Shown: positions 1-6,525, numbered from the stretch's first letter. The stretch is 10,000 nucleotides of DNA from Bacteroidales bacterium (GCA_016287995.1 JAEEXW010000078.1:1-10000), one strand, 5' to 3'. Numbers and translations are program-made. The notes: generated by a model from the sequence alone, not told the origin.

Positions 1-112
1 TAAATGGAATTTCACAAAATTTCTTATCAACCGCAGCGGTGATGCCGTTGAACGCTTTGAACCGCCCGTTACCGCGCAATTTATTGAACCTTCAATCAAG
101 CGGTTGTTGTAA
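1..112 (+). CDS. Glutathione peroxidase, C-terminal end (partial at left edge)
   Basis: An open frame enters from the left edge (first full codon at 2) and stops at TAA 110-112, giving 36 residues. They begin with KWNFTKFLINRSGD and end ..IEPSIKRLL. The WNFTKFL segment followed by a basic/polar turn and 'ERFEPPV' is the C-terminal signature of thiol-type glutathione peroxidases. In this family the Trp and Asn of WNF belong to the active-site tetrad with the peroxidatic Cys/Sec and a Gln, which would lie off the window. The enzyme reduces hydroperoxides; in bacteria it usually draws electrons from thioredoxin rather than glutathione. The gene converges on pbpC and shares the terminator at 120-151. 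No start codon is visible, so the N-terminal extent and the active-site residue type are unknown. Confidence 0.85.
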   Translation, partial: KWNFTKFLINRSGDAVERFEPPVTAQFIEPSIKRLL

Positions 113-119
113 GACAAAT

Positions 120-151
120 AAAAAAGACGCATCGAAAAGTGCGTCTTTTTT
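120..151. terminator. Bidirectional rho-independent terminator between glutathione peroxidase and pbpC
   Basis: AAAAAAGACGCA (120-131) and TGCGTCTTTTTT (140-151) form a perfect 12-bp stem around an 8-base loop. The A-run on one side and T-run on the other provide a U-tract for transcripts in either direction. It therefore fits the end of both the plus-strand glutathione peroxidase (stop at 112) and the minus-strand pbpC operon (stop at 156-158). Confidence 0.9.
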
Positions 152-155
152 TATT

Positions 156-2507
156 CTATTTATCCCTTATTTCAAACTGTCTGCGGTACGTATTTCCGTC
201 CTCGTCGGTTATCAAAAGCGTGTGTTTTCCCGGTGAAGGAACAGTTGAAATTTTATGCGTTCCAATAGTCATGCCGAGGTAATCCTCGTCAAGATTCCAA
301 TAAATTTTCTTGTCAGGATTTCTCACCGCCGCTTCCATCACCATCGCCTGAGTTTTGCCGTCAAAACCTTTCGGCAAAAAAATCTTGGCGTTATGTTCGG
401 GATAAATTATTTGCAGCGGCAAATCATAATTACCGCTTTTGCAGTCGTCCCTCAGCGGCGGCAAAATTTTATAGTCAGGATTGTGCTTTTTGTAATAATA
501 CTCCATCGCTGGCGGCAAAGTAAACCACTTTTCCGCAACCATCTCGTCGGGCGAAACCTTGTCGGAAGTTACGCGGAAATTTCCCGTTCTGTCCAAATGC
601 ACAAGATGACAATACGGACAACTCTCAGAATTTTGCCCTTGAAACGGTATCAGTTCGCGGACTTTTCCGCCGCAGTTTTCACCCGCCAAATATCCGCTGT
701 GTTTGCAGATTTCAGCCTCCACCAAATCATCATACGGCACAGGAAAATTTTTATGGTCTTTCGGGAGGATTTTTATAACGTCAAAAAGTACCGGCGCAGA
801 GGCTCTGATACCGATTAAATCGGGTCTGCCCTCGCCGTCGGCGTTTCCCGTCCAAACGCCTACAACATAATTTCCCGTAACGCCAATTGCCCAAGCGTCC
901 CTGAAACCGAAACTCGTCCCGGTTTTCCAAGCCACTACCCTGTCTGAGGAAAACATCTCGTGCGACTGTTCTTCCTCCGGTCTTTCAACCTGAGTCAAAG
1001 CCTTAAAAGTCAAATATATGGCACCGGCTGAAAGAAAATTTCCGTCCTTCAAAACGCCTTGTTTGTGCCGTTTTCCGTAATAAAAATTCGGCTGAAAAAA
1101 TCCGCCTTCTTCGTATTTGTTTTCGTTTTTTTCATAACCGTAAAGACAGCGAGCCATAGAAGCATACGCGCCGCAAAGTTGCCAAAGCGAAGCCTCACAG
1201 CCGCCCAAAATCAACGAAAGTCCGTAATAATCAGCAGATTTGTTGACGGAAGTGATTTGCAGTTTGTTTAAGACGGAGATGAATTTTTCGCCGCCGTACT
1301 GTTGCAGCATTTTTACGGCTGGGACGTTCAGCGACCGCGCCAAAGCCTTGTCAGCACTTACCGCACCGTCGTATGTAAGACGGTAATTTTTAGGCATATA
1401 GCCCGAAATCTGGGTCGGCAAATCCGGCACAAGCGTTTTCGGAAGAAGTCCGCCCTCGCTGAGCATCGCGCAATAGAGAAACGGTTTTAAAACGCTGCCC
1501 GTGCTGCGGTAAGAGGTTATAATGTCCACATCATTGGCATCGTCCTGATTTTCAACGGCTTTTGAATTGCCGACGTATGCCAAGACGTTGCCGGTCTTAA
1601 CGTCCAAAACCAAAACAGCCCCGTTGTTGATGCCCGAAATTCTGAGCGTTTTGACGTGTCTGTCCAAAATGTTAATCACCTGACGTTGAAGTTTATAGTC
1701 CAAGGTAGTTTTAACAATGTTTGACGAGTTGTTTTTGTCTTTGGAAATCCGCGTTAAAAGGTGCGGCGCAAGTTCGGGATACGGCGACGGCTTTTCGGGA
1801 ATCGGCTCGTCTTTTGAAAGTTCGCAGGTTTCCCCGTCAATAATGCCTTCTTCCAACAGTTTGTCCAACAGAGAATTACGTTTTTTTAGAAGTTTTTCTC
1901 TGTTTCTTGAAAGGTGGATTAACGCGGGATTATTAGGCAAAACCGCTAACATCGCCGCCTCAGCCCAGGAAAGCGTGTAAGCCGGACGTCCGAAATATCT
2001 CTGCGCTGCGGTTTCAAGCCCGACAGTGTTACCGCCAAAAGGCGCGTGAGAGGCATACATTTTCAGGATTTCGTCTTTTGAAAATCCCAGTTCAAGCCTT
2101 AACGCAAGAAAAACCTCGATGAATTTTTCGACGAAAGTCCTGTCCTCTCCCCTGCTCAGACGAATTGTCTGCATGGTTATCGTGCTGCCTCCGCTGACGA
2201 TTTTACGCTGTTTTATGTCCTGATAAGCGGCACGGAGAAGCGAAATAAAGTCAACGCCCGGATGAAGAAAAAAACGCTTGTCCTCACAGCAGACAATGCA
2301 CTTTTGAAACTTGTACGGCACGCTGTCGGATTCGGCAAAACGCCACTGTCCGTCTTTTGCAATATGCGCAGAAAGCAGCACCCCCGAAGAATCCGTAACA
2401 ATCATTGAATAAGGCACTTCAAACGGATTTTTCGGCCACAGCAAAACGAGCAGCAACACCGAGGCAACCACAACCGCAACAGACTGTATGTGTTTTTTGT
2501 TTTTCAC
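156..2507 (-). CDS. pbpC: Penicillin-binding protein 1C (bifunctional glycosyltransferase/transpeptidase)
   Basis: 783 residues, within the usual range for PBP1C. It would polymerise lipid II into glycan strands and cross-link them on the outer face of the inner membrane. A short basic N-terminus precedes one membrane anchor (about 9-24). The GT51 glycosyltransferase domain follows: CEDKRFFLHPGVD with catalytic Glu75, GGSTITMQ at 106-113, the KFIEVFLALRLE helix near 128-139, and GGNTVGLETAAQRYFGR near 158-174. The transpeptidase domain has SxxK at Ser338-Lys341, SLN at 392-394 and KTGT at 528-531. The C-terminal 90 or so residues (from about 697) fit the PBP1C-specific BiPBP_C domain. A CPYC motif (630-633) lies in the linker. 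The start is GTG at 2505-2507, five bases after the purU stop, without a Shine-Dalgarno sequence. In many bacteria pbpC sits beside an alpha-2-macroglobulin gene; neither adjacent gene here is one. Confidence 0.95.
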   Translation of the reverse strand: MKNKKHIQSVAVVVASVLLLVLLWPKNPFEVPYSMIVTDSSGVLLSAHIAKDGQWRFAESDSVPYKFQKCIVCCEDKRFFLHPGVDFISLLRAAYQDIKQRKIVSGGSTITMQTIRLSRGEDRTFVEKFIEVFLALRLELGFSKDEILKMYASHAPFGGNTVGLETAAQRYFGRPAYTLSWAEAAMLAVLPNNPALIHLSRNREKLLKKRNSLLDKLLEEGIIDGETCELSKDEPIPEKPSPYPELAPHLLTRISKDKNNSSNIVKTTLDYKLQRQVINILDRHVKTLRISGINNGAVLVLDVKTGNVLAYVGNSKAVENQDDANDVDIITSYRSTGSVLKPFLYCAMLSEGGLLPKTLVPDLPTQISGYMPKNYRLTYDGAVSADKALARSLNVPAVKMLQQYGGEKFISVLNKLQITSVNKSADYYGLSLILGGCEASLWQLCGAYASMARCLYGYEKNENKYEEGGFFQPNFYYGKRHKQGVLKDGNFLSAGAIYLTFKALTQVERPEEEQSHEMFSSDRVVAWKTGTSFGFRDAWAIGVTGNYVVGVWTGNADGEGRPDLIGIRASAPVLFDVIKILPKDHKNFPVPYDDLVEAEICKHSGYLAGENCGGKVRELIPFQGQNSESCPYCHLVHLDRTGNFRVTSDKVSPDEMVAEKWFTLPPAMEYYYKKHNPDYKILPPLRDDCKSGNYDLPLQIIYPEHNAKIFLPKGFDGKTQAMVMEAAVRNPDKKIYWNLDEDYLGMTIGTHKISTVPSPGKHTLLITDEDGNTYRRQFEIRDK

Positions 2508-2512
2508 ACGAC

Positions 2513-3367
2513 TTAATTAAAAATCACCGTCTTGTTCTTAAACGCCAAAATTTTGTGTTCGATATGTTTTTGAACGGCGTGTGAAAGCACGATTTTTTCC
2601 AAATCCTTTCCCTTGTTAATCAAGTCCTGAATCGTGTCCTTATGCGAAATTCTTACGACGTCCTGCTCGATAATCGGACCTGCGTCAAGTTCGGTCGTAA
2701 CGTAGTGAGAGGTTGCGCCGATAAGTTTTACGCCGCGCGTATAAGCCTGATGATAAGGTTTTGCTCCGATGAAAGCCGGCAAAAACGAATGATGTATGTT
2801 GATGATTCTCTGCGGATAAGCGTTAATCATATCCTCGGAAATGATTTGCATGTAACGCGCCAAAACGATAAAATCGATGTTGTTTTGTTTCAGGAGTTCC
2901 ATTTCCTTGGGTTCGAGTTCGGCTTTGTTGTCCTTTGTTATCGGGAAAACATGGTACGGAATGCCGAATCTTTCGGCGGCAGGGCGCAAATCCTCATGGT
3001 TGGAAACTATAAGCGGAATTTCAACGTCCCATTCGCCGGCAATGTAACGCGCCATAATGTCATAAAAACAATGCGACATTTTGGAGACAAAAAGTGCCAT
3101 TCTCGGCTTTTGCTCACGGAAAAAAATAGTAAACTGCATTTGATGTTTTGCAGCGTATAATGTATTGAAATATTCTGAAATTTTTTCCTGAGGTATCAAA
3201 AATTTATCCAATTCCCATTCCATACGCATAAAAAACTGTTCTTCCGTATGGTCTACGTACTGGTCAAGATAAATGATGTTTCCGTTGTTGACAGTAATAA
3301 AATTGGTCAGTTCGGAAATAAGTCCCGGCTTGTCGGGACAGTGCAAAAGTAAAATTGCGTTGTTCAT
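2513..3367 (-). CDS. purU: Formyltetrahydrofolate deformylase
   Basis: 284 residues, the usual PurU length. It hydrolyses 10-formyl-THF to formate and THF, balancing one-carbon pools and, in bacteria that have PurT, supplying formate for purine synthesis. An N-terminal ACT domain (about 1-80, starting AILLLHCPDKPGLISELT) is the regulatory part and separates PurU from PurN, which lacks it. The formyltransferase-fold domain follows from about residue 88. Its catalytic triad is visible: Asn190 and His192 in INIHHSFLP, and Asp228 in LDAGPII. The ATG start (3365-3367) overlaps the stop of the upstream decarboxylase gene as ATGA (3364-3367), suggesting translational coupling. The stop lies five bases before the pbpC GTG. 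No separate promoter was seen, so transcription probably comes from 4328-4335. Confidence 0.95.
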   Translation of the reverse strand: MNNAILLLHCPDKPGLISELTNFITVNNGNIIYLDQYVDHTEEQFFMRMEWELDKFLIPQEKISEYFNTLYAAKHQMQFTIFFREQKPRMALFVSKMSHCFYDIMARYIAGEWDVEIPLIVSNHEDLRPAAERFGIPYHVFPITKDNKAELEPKEMELLKQNNIDFIVLARYMQIISEDMINAYPQRIINIHHSFLPAFIGAKPYHQAYTRGVKLIGATSHYVTTELDAGPIIEQDVVRISHKDTIQDLINKGKDLEKIVLSHAVQKHIEHKILAFKNKTVIFN

Positions 3368-4311
3368 ATATTTTCTGATTTTAATAATTCTTCAAAATAA
3401 GCGATTGTTTTTTTAAGACCTTCGTGGATTCCGACTTTTGGCTGCCACGAAAGTTTTTCTTTTGCGAGCGAGATGTCGGGTCTGCGCCTTACGGGGTCGT
3501 CCGCCGGCAAAGGCTTGTAAATGATTTTGGATTTTGAGCCGGTAAAATCTATGATTTTTTCAGCCAACTCCTTAACAGAAACTTCCTCAGGGTTGCCGAT
3601 GTTGACAGGCCCTGTAAAACAGTCGTCCGTAATCATCATTTTTTCCATGGCGCAGATTAAATCGTCAACGTACTGAAAACTTCTCGTCTGGCATCCGTCG
3701 CCGTAAACCGTTATGTCAGAATTGGTTAACGCCTGAACAATAAAATTGCTGACCACTCTTCCGTCATGAGGGTTCATACGCGGGCCGTAAGTGTTGAAAA
3801 TCCGTATAATCTTGATTTTCACGCCGTTTTGACGGTTATAACTCGTAAAAAGTGTTTCCGCAAGACGTTTGCCCTCGTCATAACAAGCCCTCGGCCCTAT
3901 GCAGTTGACGTTTCCGCGGTAGTCTTCCGTTTGAGGGTGGAGTTCAGGGTCGCCGTAAACCTCACTCGTAGAAGCCTGCAAAATCTTGACTTTCAAACGT
4001 TTGGCAAGTCCGAGCATATTAATTGCACCCATAACGGAGGTTTTGACGGTTTTAATCGGATTGATTTGATAATGAACGGGCGAGGCGGGACAGGCGAGAT
4101 TGTAAATTTCGTCAACCTCAGCCTTAAAAGGGTCTATGATGTCGTGGCGGACAAGTTCAAAATACTTGTTGTCAATAAGATGAACAATATTCCGCTTTGA
4201 GCCGGTAAAAAAATTGTCAAGGCAGATAACGTCGTTTCCCTCATTCAAAAGCCTTTCGCACAGATGACTGCCGATAAAGCCCGCTCCGCCAGTTATCAAA
4301 ATTCTTTTCAT
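3364..4311 (-). CDS. UDP-glucuronate decarboxylase (UDP-xylose synthase), extended SDR
   Basis: 315 residues, an extended short-chain dehydrogenase/reductase. It would convert UDP-glucuronate to UDP-xylose with bound NAD+, in the cytoplasm, for surface polysaccharide or glycan synthesis. The Rossmann NAD-binding loop GGAGFIGSH is at 8-16, with Asp32 at the end of strand 2. The catalytic Ser/Thr lies in ASTSEVYGDP (113-122) and YxxxK is Tyr144-Lys148. The segment GPRACYDEGKR (139-149) and the late DDPVRRRPDI (271-280) are characteristic of UDP-glucuronate decarboxylases and separate this gene from UDP-glucose 4-epimerases and dTDP-glucose dehydratases. Its ATG (4309-4311) is 17 bases from a TAATTTTG -7 box. 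It is the first gene of the operon with purU and pbpC, and is divergent from the GtrA-family gene. Substrate assignment rests on motif recall, not on a search. Confidence 0.9.
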   Translation of the reverse strand: MKRILITGGAGFIGSHLCERLLNEGNDVICLDNFFTGSKRNIVHLIDNKYFELVRHDIIDPFKAEVDEIYNLACPASPVHYQINPIKTVKTSVMGAINMLGLAKRLKVKILQASTSEVYGDPELHPQTEDYRGNVNCIGPRACYDEGKRLAETLFTSYNRQNGVKIKIIRIFNTYGPRMNPHDGRVVSNFIVQALTNSDITVYGDGCQTRSFQYVDDLICAMEKMMITDDCFTGPVNIGNPEEVSVKELAEKIIDFTGSKSKIIYKPLPADDPVRRRPDISLAKEKLSWQPKVGIHEGLKKTIAYFEELLKSENI

Positions 4312-4327
4312 AAAAATTTTCCGCCTG

Positions 4328-4335
4328 CAAAATTA
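4328..4335 (-). promoter_or_regulatory. -7 promoter element for the UDP-glucuronate decarboxylase/purU/pbpC operon
   Basis: On the minus strand this reads TAATTTTG, an exact match to the Bacteroidota -7 consensus TAnnTTTG, and the ATG lies 17 bases downstream. No -33 TTTG is present. The expected -33 position, 20 bases upstream, is occupied by the other arm of the inverted repeat (4356-4365), which contains the opposing gene's -7 box. Confidence 0.6.
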
Positions 4336-4357
4336 TACTTTTTTTCGGATTTTTTTA

Positions 4358-4365
4358 TAATTTTG
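4358..4365 (+). promoter_or_regulatory. -7 promoter element for the GtrA-family gene
   Basis: TAATTTTG matches the Bacteroidota -7 consensus and lies 14 bases before the ATG at 4380, implying a very short leader. There is no recognisable -33 box; that position falls in the opposing arm of the inverted repeat. Confidence 0.55.
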
Positions 4366-4379
4366 TCATCAAAAATATC

Positions 4380-4832
4380 ATGACAATCAGAGAAATTTTT
4401 ATCGGCAAAACGGAAAGTAACACCATTCAGTTAATCCGGAACATCATTGTAGAGGCAACGCGAATCGGGATTAACATGGCGGTTTTGTGGCTGTTTTATT
4501 ACGTGATTTTCGCTCAGACAAACGAGAGTCAGGACAAACTTTTGACAACAATCAGCACCGTTGCGGCTTCGATGATTTCTGGAATTGCGAATTTTGTTTT
4601 TTCGACGATTTGGGTTTTTCACAAAAAACAAAAGACGGGAAATATTTCGCGGTTTATAGTTTTTACGCTGATAGGCGCGTTAGGGCTCGCAATAAATGCG
4701 GCGATAACGGTTTTGCTGAAAGATTACTGCGGTATCAATCTGTTTTTAAGCAATATCGTAGCACAAATAATTGTGTTTTTCTTCAACTTTTTTATGAGAA
4801 AATACATCGTATATACAAAGATGAGCGAATGA
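4380..4832 (+). CDS. GtrA-family small membrane protein
   Basis: 150 residues, typical of the GtrA family (PF04138). These small integral membrane proteins are linked to surface polysaccharide synthesis and are thought to help move polyprenyl-phosphate-linked sugars across the inner membrane. Four hydrophobic segments are visible, at about 25-46, 56-78, 89-111 and 118-141. The family features ANFVFSTIWVFHKK after segment 2 and FFMRKYIVY at the C-terminus are present. The ATG at 4380 gives an N-terminal cytoplasmic stretch of about 22 residues. Divergent pairing with a UDP-xylose-producing enzyme fits a shared role in decorating envelope glycans, but the sugar handled cannot be read from the sequence. 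The 3' end is overlapped antisense by a degraded toxin reading frame. No terminator is evident. Confidence 0.85.
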   Translation: MTIREIFIGKTESNTIQLIRNIIVEATRIGINMAVLWLFYYVIFAQTNESQDKLLTTISTVAASMISGIANFVFSTIWVFHKKQKTGNISRFIVFTLIGALGLAINAAITVLLKDYCGINLFLSNIVAQIIVFFFNFFMRKYIVYTKMSE

Positions 4833-4994
4833 TGATTCTCCATAAAAACTGTCCAAAAACTCTTGCGGCTCCAAAACCGGAATTTTTGACTCCAAAAAAT
4901 CTTTCTTGTTGCGGGTGATGATGACATCACAACCCTCGCTGACGGCAGAAAAATACTGCATAGCATCCTCAAAATCTTTGAACGGAGTTTTCAT
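4746..4994 (-). pseudogene. PIN-domain toxin remnant lacking the N-terminal part
   Basis: From ATG at 4992-4994 the frame begins M-K and goes straight into TPFKDFEDAMQYFSA, then CDVIITRNKKDF and KIPVLEPQEFLDSF. This is the C-terminal part of Bacteroidota VapC-like PIN ribonucleases. A full member has an N-terminal LDTN-type motif and roughly 80 more residues before this point, carrying the first metal-binding Asp and the Glu; these are absent here. The later acidic positions (FEDA and KKDF) remain. The frame can be extended upstream by nine codons to 5021, but the ATG at 4994 overlaps the antitoxin stop as ATGA (4991-4994), as expected for the original toxin start. After the usual family end (about 4842) it runs about 32 codons antisense through the end of the GtrA gene, so the original stop also seems lost. 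It is probably inactive. Confidence 0.7.
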
Positions 4995-5293
4995 TTGTAT
5001 TTTTCTTTGATGTATTCCCATATTTTTTCATCAACCTCTTCGTCTGTATCGTGATTTTCCGGTCCTGTCAAAAACATAGCCGCTATTTCATCCGAAATTC
5101 TGCGACCGCCATACTTCGGATTTCGGGGCGGTAGACCTTTGTCAGACTTGAGAGACACATTTTCCTGAGGAGAAACAGGAGGAACCGTAATAAACGAATC
5201 CAATAAAAATAATAACCCATAAAGTTGTTCAGGCGATAAAGTTGCTATCCGCTTGTCTATTTTCTTCCTTATTTCTAATGTTGTTGCTGTCAT
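4991..5293 (-). CDS. Antitoxin-like protein paired with a PIN toxin remnant
   Basis: 100 residues from ATG 5291-5293. An in-frame TTG two codons upstream (5299) is a weaker alternative. The N-terminal 35 residues look helical (LEIRKKIDKRIATLSPEQLYGLLFLLDSF). A Pro-rich flexible middle (about 38-60) and a Lys/Glu-rich C-terminus follow (RRISDEIAAMF, then WEYIKEKYK). This layout, with oligomerising helices first and a flexible toxin-wrapping tail ending in a short acidic/basic helix, is common in Bacteroidota antitoxins encoded just before PIN toxins. The overlap with the PIN remnant supports the call. It has its own good promoter at 5328-5358. Because the toxin is broken, this gene may be a relic or may protect against a related toxin elsewhere. 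No named DNA-binding domain is recognisable. Confidence 0.6.
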   Translation of the reverse strand: MTATTLEIRKKIDKRIATLSPEQLYGLLFLLDSFITVPPVSPQENVSLKSDKGLPPRNPKYGGRRISDEIAAMFLTGPENHDTDEEVDEKIWEYIKEKYK

Positions 5294-5327
5294 AATCAAT
5301 CATTTTTATTTTTTTTCCAACTCTGCG

Positions 5328-5358
5328 CAAATATAACCAATCTTTTTAAAACAACAAA
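5328..5358 (-). promoter_or_regulatory. Bacteroidota-type promoter (-33/-7) of the antitoxin gene
   Basis: On the minus strand, TTTG (5355-5358) is followed by 19 bases and TATATTTG (5328-5335). This matches the Bacteroidota TTTG-N19-21-TAnnTTTG promoter exactly. The ATG is about 34 bases downstream. The -33 box lies in the T-run of the terminator that ends the upstream lipoprotein gene. Confidence 0.8.
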
Positions 5359-5389
5359 AAAGTCCGCAGTTTTCACTACGGACTTTTTT
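5356..5389 (-). terminator. Rho-independent terminator of the lipoprotein gene
   Basis: AAAAAAGTCCG (5356-5366) and CGGACTTTTTT (5379-5389) form an 11-bp stem. It extends past one mismatch by two further pairs (AG with CT) around a TTTTCA loop. It begins about 33 bases after the stop of the minus-strand lipoprotein gene (5423). The T-run at its minus-strand end overlaps the -33 box of the antitoxin promoter. Confidence 0.85.
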
Positions 5390-5422
5390 AATATTGTTTG
5401 TGTTTAAAAACTTTGCCTAAAA

Positions 5423-6244
5423 TTATTTAGAGAAAGTAAAACCACTAACGTCAACTTTCAAAGAGCCACCGTTTTTGATGGTAACTGCTTTTACAGTAGC
5501 ATCTCCATCTGCTGTGTTGTCAATAGAATTAACTTTGCAAATACAACCGCTCTCAGTGATAATTACACCACCTGCTGTGATAGTTTCAGCTGCTGCATTG
5601 TTCTGGAAAAGAGCAACTTTACCTGCTTTACCTGCAACATCAGCATTATTTGCTTTTGAACCTCTTTTCAAACCAGTAACAGTCTTACCATCCTCAGATG
5701 ATTCAGCAATAACTTCACACGCTTTGGTTTTTGCAGTTTCAAAATTAAAAGCCTCATTGTTTACAATTGAAAGGTAAGAACCAGTATTTGATTTTGATGC
5801 TCCAATTTTGTAATCCAAAACTTCACCTACTGTTTCTGCTTGTGCAGCGTTTTTCTTTGTTTTGATAGCGAGTTTGTAAATAGCAACGGGAACAGTAGCA
5901 GACTCAATGTTAAGAGTAAATTGTTTCTCTTTTGATGCTTTACCGTTTTCGTCTAACACTTCGTTTTTCTCTTTTACTGCTTTATTGCTTTCCAAAAAGT
6001 TATAAACAACTGTTGTACCATCTTCTGCATACAAGCAAAATTCTTTCAATTTGGTGTTTGTTGTGATAGAACCACCGATTGTAATAGTACCATCTGCGTT
6101 TGCTTTTGCTGTAAGGTTGTTGAATTTCATTTGTTCTTCAACAGAACCTTCATCTGTTGTATCGTCTTCACCGCAAGATGTGAATGTTGAGGTCATAAGA
6201 CCCATTGCGAGCAAAAATGCCGCTGTTTTGAATACTTTCTTCAT
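5423..6244 (-). CDS. Putative surface lipoprotein of unknown function
   Basis: 273 residues. A signal peptide II is clear: basic MKK start, hydrophobic core 7-18, and a lipobox ending FTSC with the lipidated Cys at 24. The next residues are GEDDTTDEG. An acidic stretch right after the Cys resembles the Bacteroidota lipoprotein export signal, so surface exposure is likely. The mature protein is rich in Ala, Lys, Thr and Gly with no catalytic motif I recognise. Residues about 37-145 look like an all-beta, Ig-like module (DGTITIGGSITTNTKLKEF), and 153-273 a second module beginning GSYLSIVNNEAF. It contains Cys 70, 176, 234 and 236 after the lipid Cys. Third codon positions favour A/T more than in neighbouring genes, fitting high expression or a different origin. 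The gene is a single transcription unit with a -7 box at 6321-6328 and its own terminator. Confidence 0.8.
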   Translation of the reverse strand: MKKVFKTAAFLLAMGLMTSTFTSCGEDDTTDEGSVEEQMKFNNLTAKANADGTITIGGSITTNTKLKEFCLYAEDGTTVVYNFLESNKAVKEKNEVLDENGKASKEKQFTLNIESATVPVAIYKLAIKTKKNAAQAETVGEVLDYKIGASKSNTGSYLSIVNNEAFNFETAKTKACEVIAESSEDGKTVTGLKRGSKANNADVAGKAGKVALFQNNAAAETITAGGVIITESGCICKVNSIDNTADGDATVKAVTIKNGGSLKVDVSGFTFSK

Positions 6245-6320
6245 TTCTTTAAATGTTTTTTAAGTTTATAAATTATTTTAAATTAATTTCTGTGAGTTAA
6301 GCCCCGCTCAATTCACGCGG

Positions 6321-6328
6321 CAAACTTA
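6321..6328 (-). promoter_or_regulatory. Likely -7 promoter element of the lipoprotein gene
   Basis: Minus strand TAAGTTTG matches TAnnTTTG and lies about 76 bases upstream of the ATG at 6244. No good -33 TTTG appears 19-21 bases further upstream, so support comes from the -7 box alone. Confidence 0.45.
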
Positions 6329-6418
6329 CAACTAAAAAACGAAACTAACGTTTATTTATTGTTAAGATTTTAAAAAAAATGATTTTTTTTTATTTTTATA
6401 CATTTTTCGTATTTTTTC

Positions 6419-6457
6419 GCAGGGGTTTATGTTTCTAACGAAACAACACACCCCTGC
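6419..6457. repeat. Two-part hairpin/inverted repeat between divergent promoters
   Basis: GCAGGGGT (6419-6426) pairs perfectly with ACCCCTGC (6450-6457). Inside, TGTTTC (6430-6435) pairs with GAAACA (6440-6445) around a TAAC loop, with a small asymmetric internal loop between the two stems. Neither strand has a U-tract directly after it, so it is not a standard terminator. It lies upstream of both predicted -7 boxes, outside both leaders. Confidence 0.75.
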
Positions 6458-6525
6458 TGGAAATATATGCGGAAAAATTCATTCAAAAAATTTCTTTAAA
6501 CCGTACAACATTAGATTTTTTTATA

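Larger units (their letters stand above)
4328..4365. repeat. Perfect 10-bp inverted repeat forming back-to-back promoters
   Basis: CAAAATTATA (4328-4337) and TATAATTTTG (4356-4365) are exact reverse complements separated by 18 T-rich bases. Each arm reads out as a TAnnTTTG -7 box, one for each diverging gene. The symmetry could also be read by a dimeric regulator. Confidence 0.75.

Noticed and set aside
255..818. 187-residue plus-strand reading frame inside pbpC
   Set aside because: Lies wholly antisense to the penicillin-binding protein, whose catalytic motifs are intact. Its translation is Arg/His/Phe-rich without domain features.
2642..3160. 172-residue plus-strand frame inside purU
   Set aside because: Antisense shadow of a fully conserved PurU with no promoter or family resemblance.
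3766..4200. 144-residue plus-strand frame inside the decarboxylase gene
   Set aside because: Antisense to a motif-complete SDR enzyme; no independent signal.
4487..4918. 143-residue plus-strand frame overlapping the GtrA gene
   Set aside because: Alternate frame of the GtrA gene, which has the right hydrophobic pattern; this frame is Cys/Arg-rich and lacks coherent segments.
5294..5299. TTG start at 5299 for the antitoxin-like gene
   Set aside because: An ATG two codons downstream (5293) is a stronger start at a reasonable distance from the promoter.
6304..6320. CCGC/GCGG inverted repeat near the lipoprotein promoter
   Set aside because: Four-base arms with a nine-base loop are expected by chance in a G/C-rich patch.
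6372..6390. AAAAAAAAT-G-ATTTTTTTT palindrome as a terminator
   Set aside because: Pure A/T stem without G/C pairs cannot act as a standard terminator; noted only as possible curved DNA.
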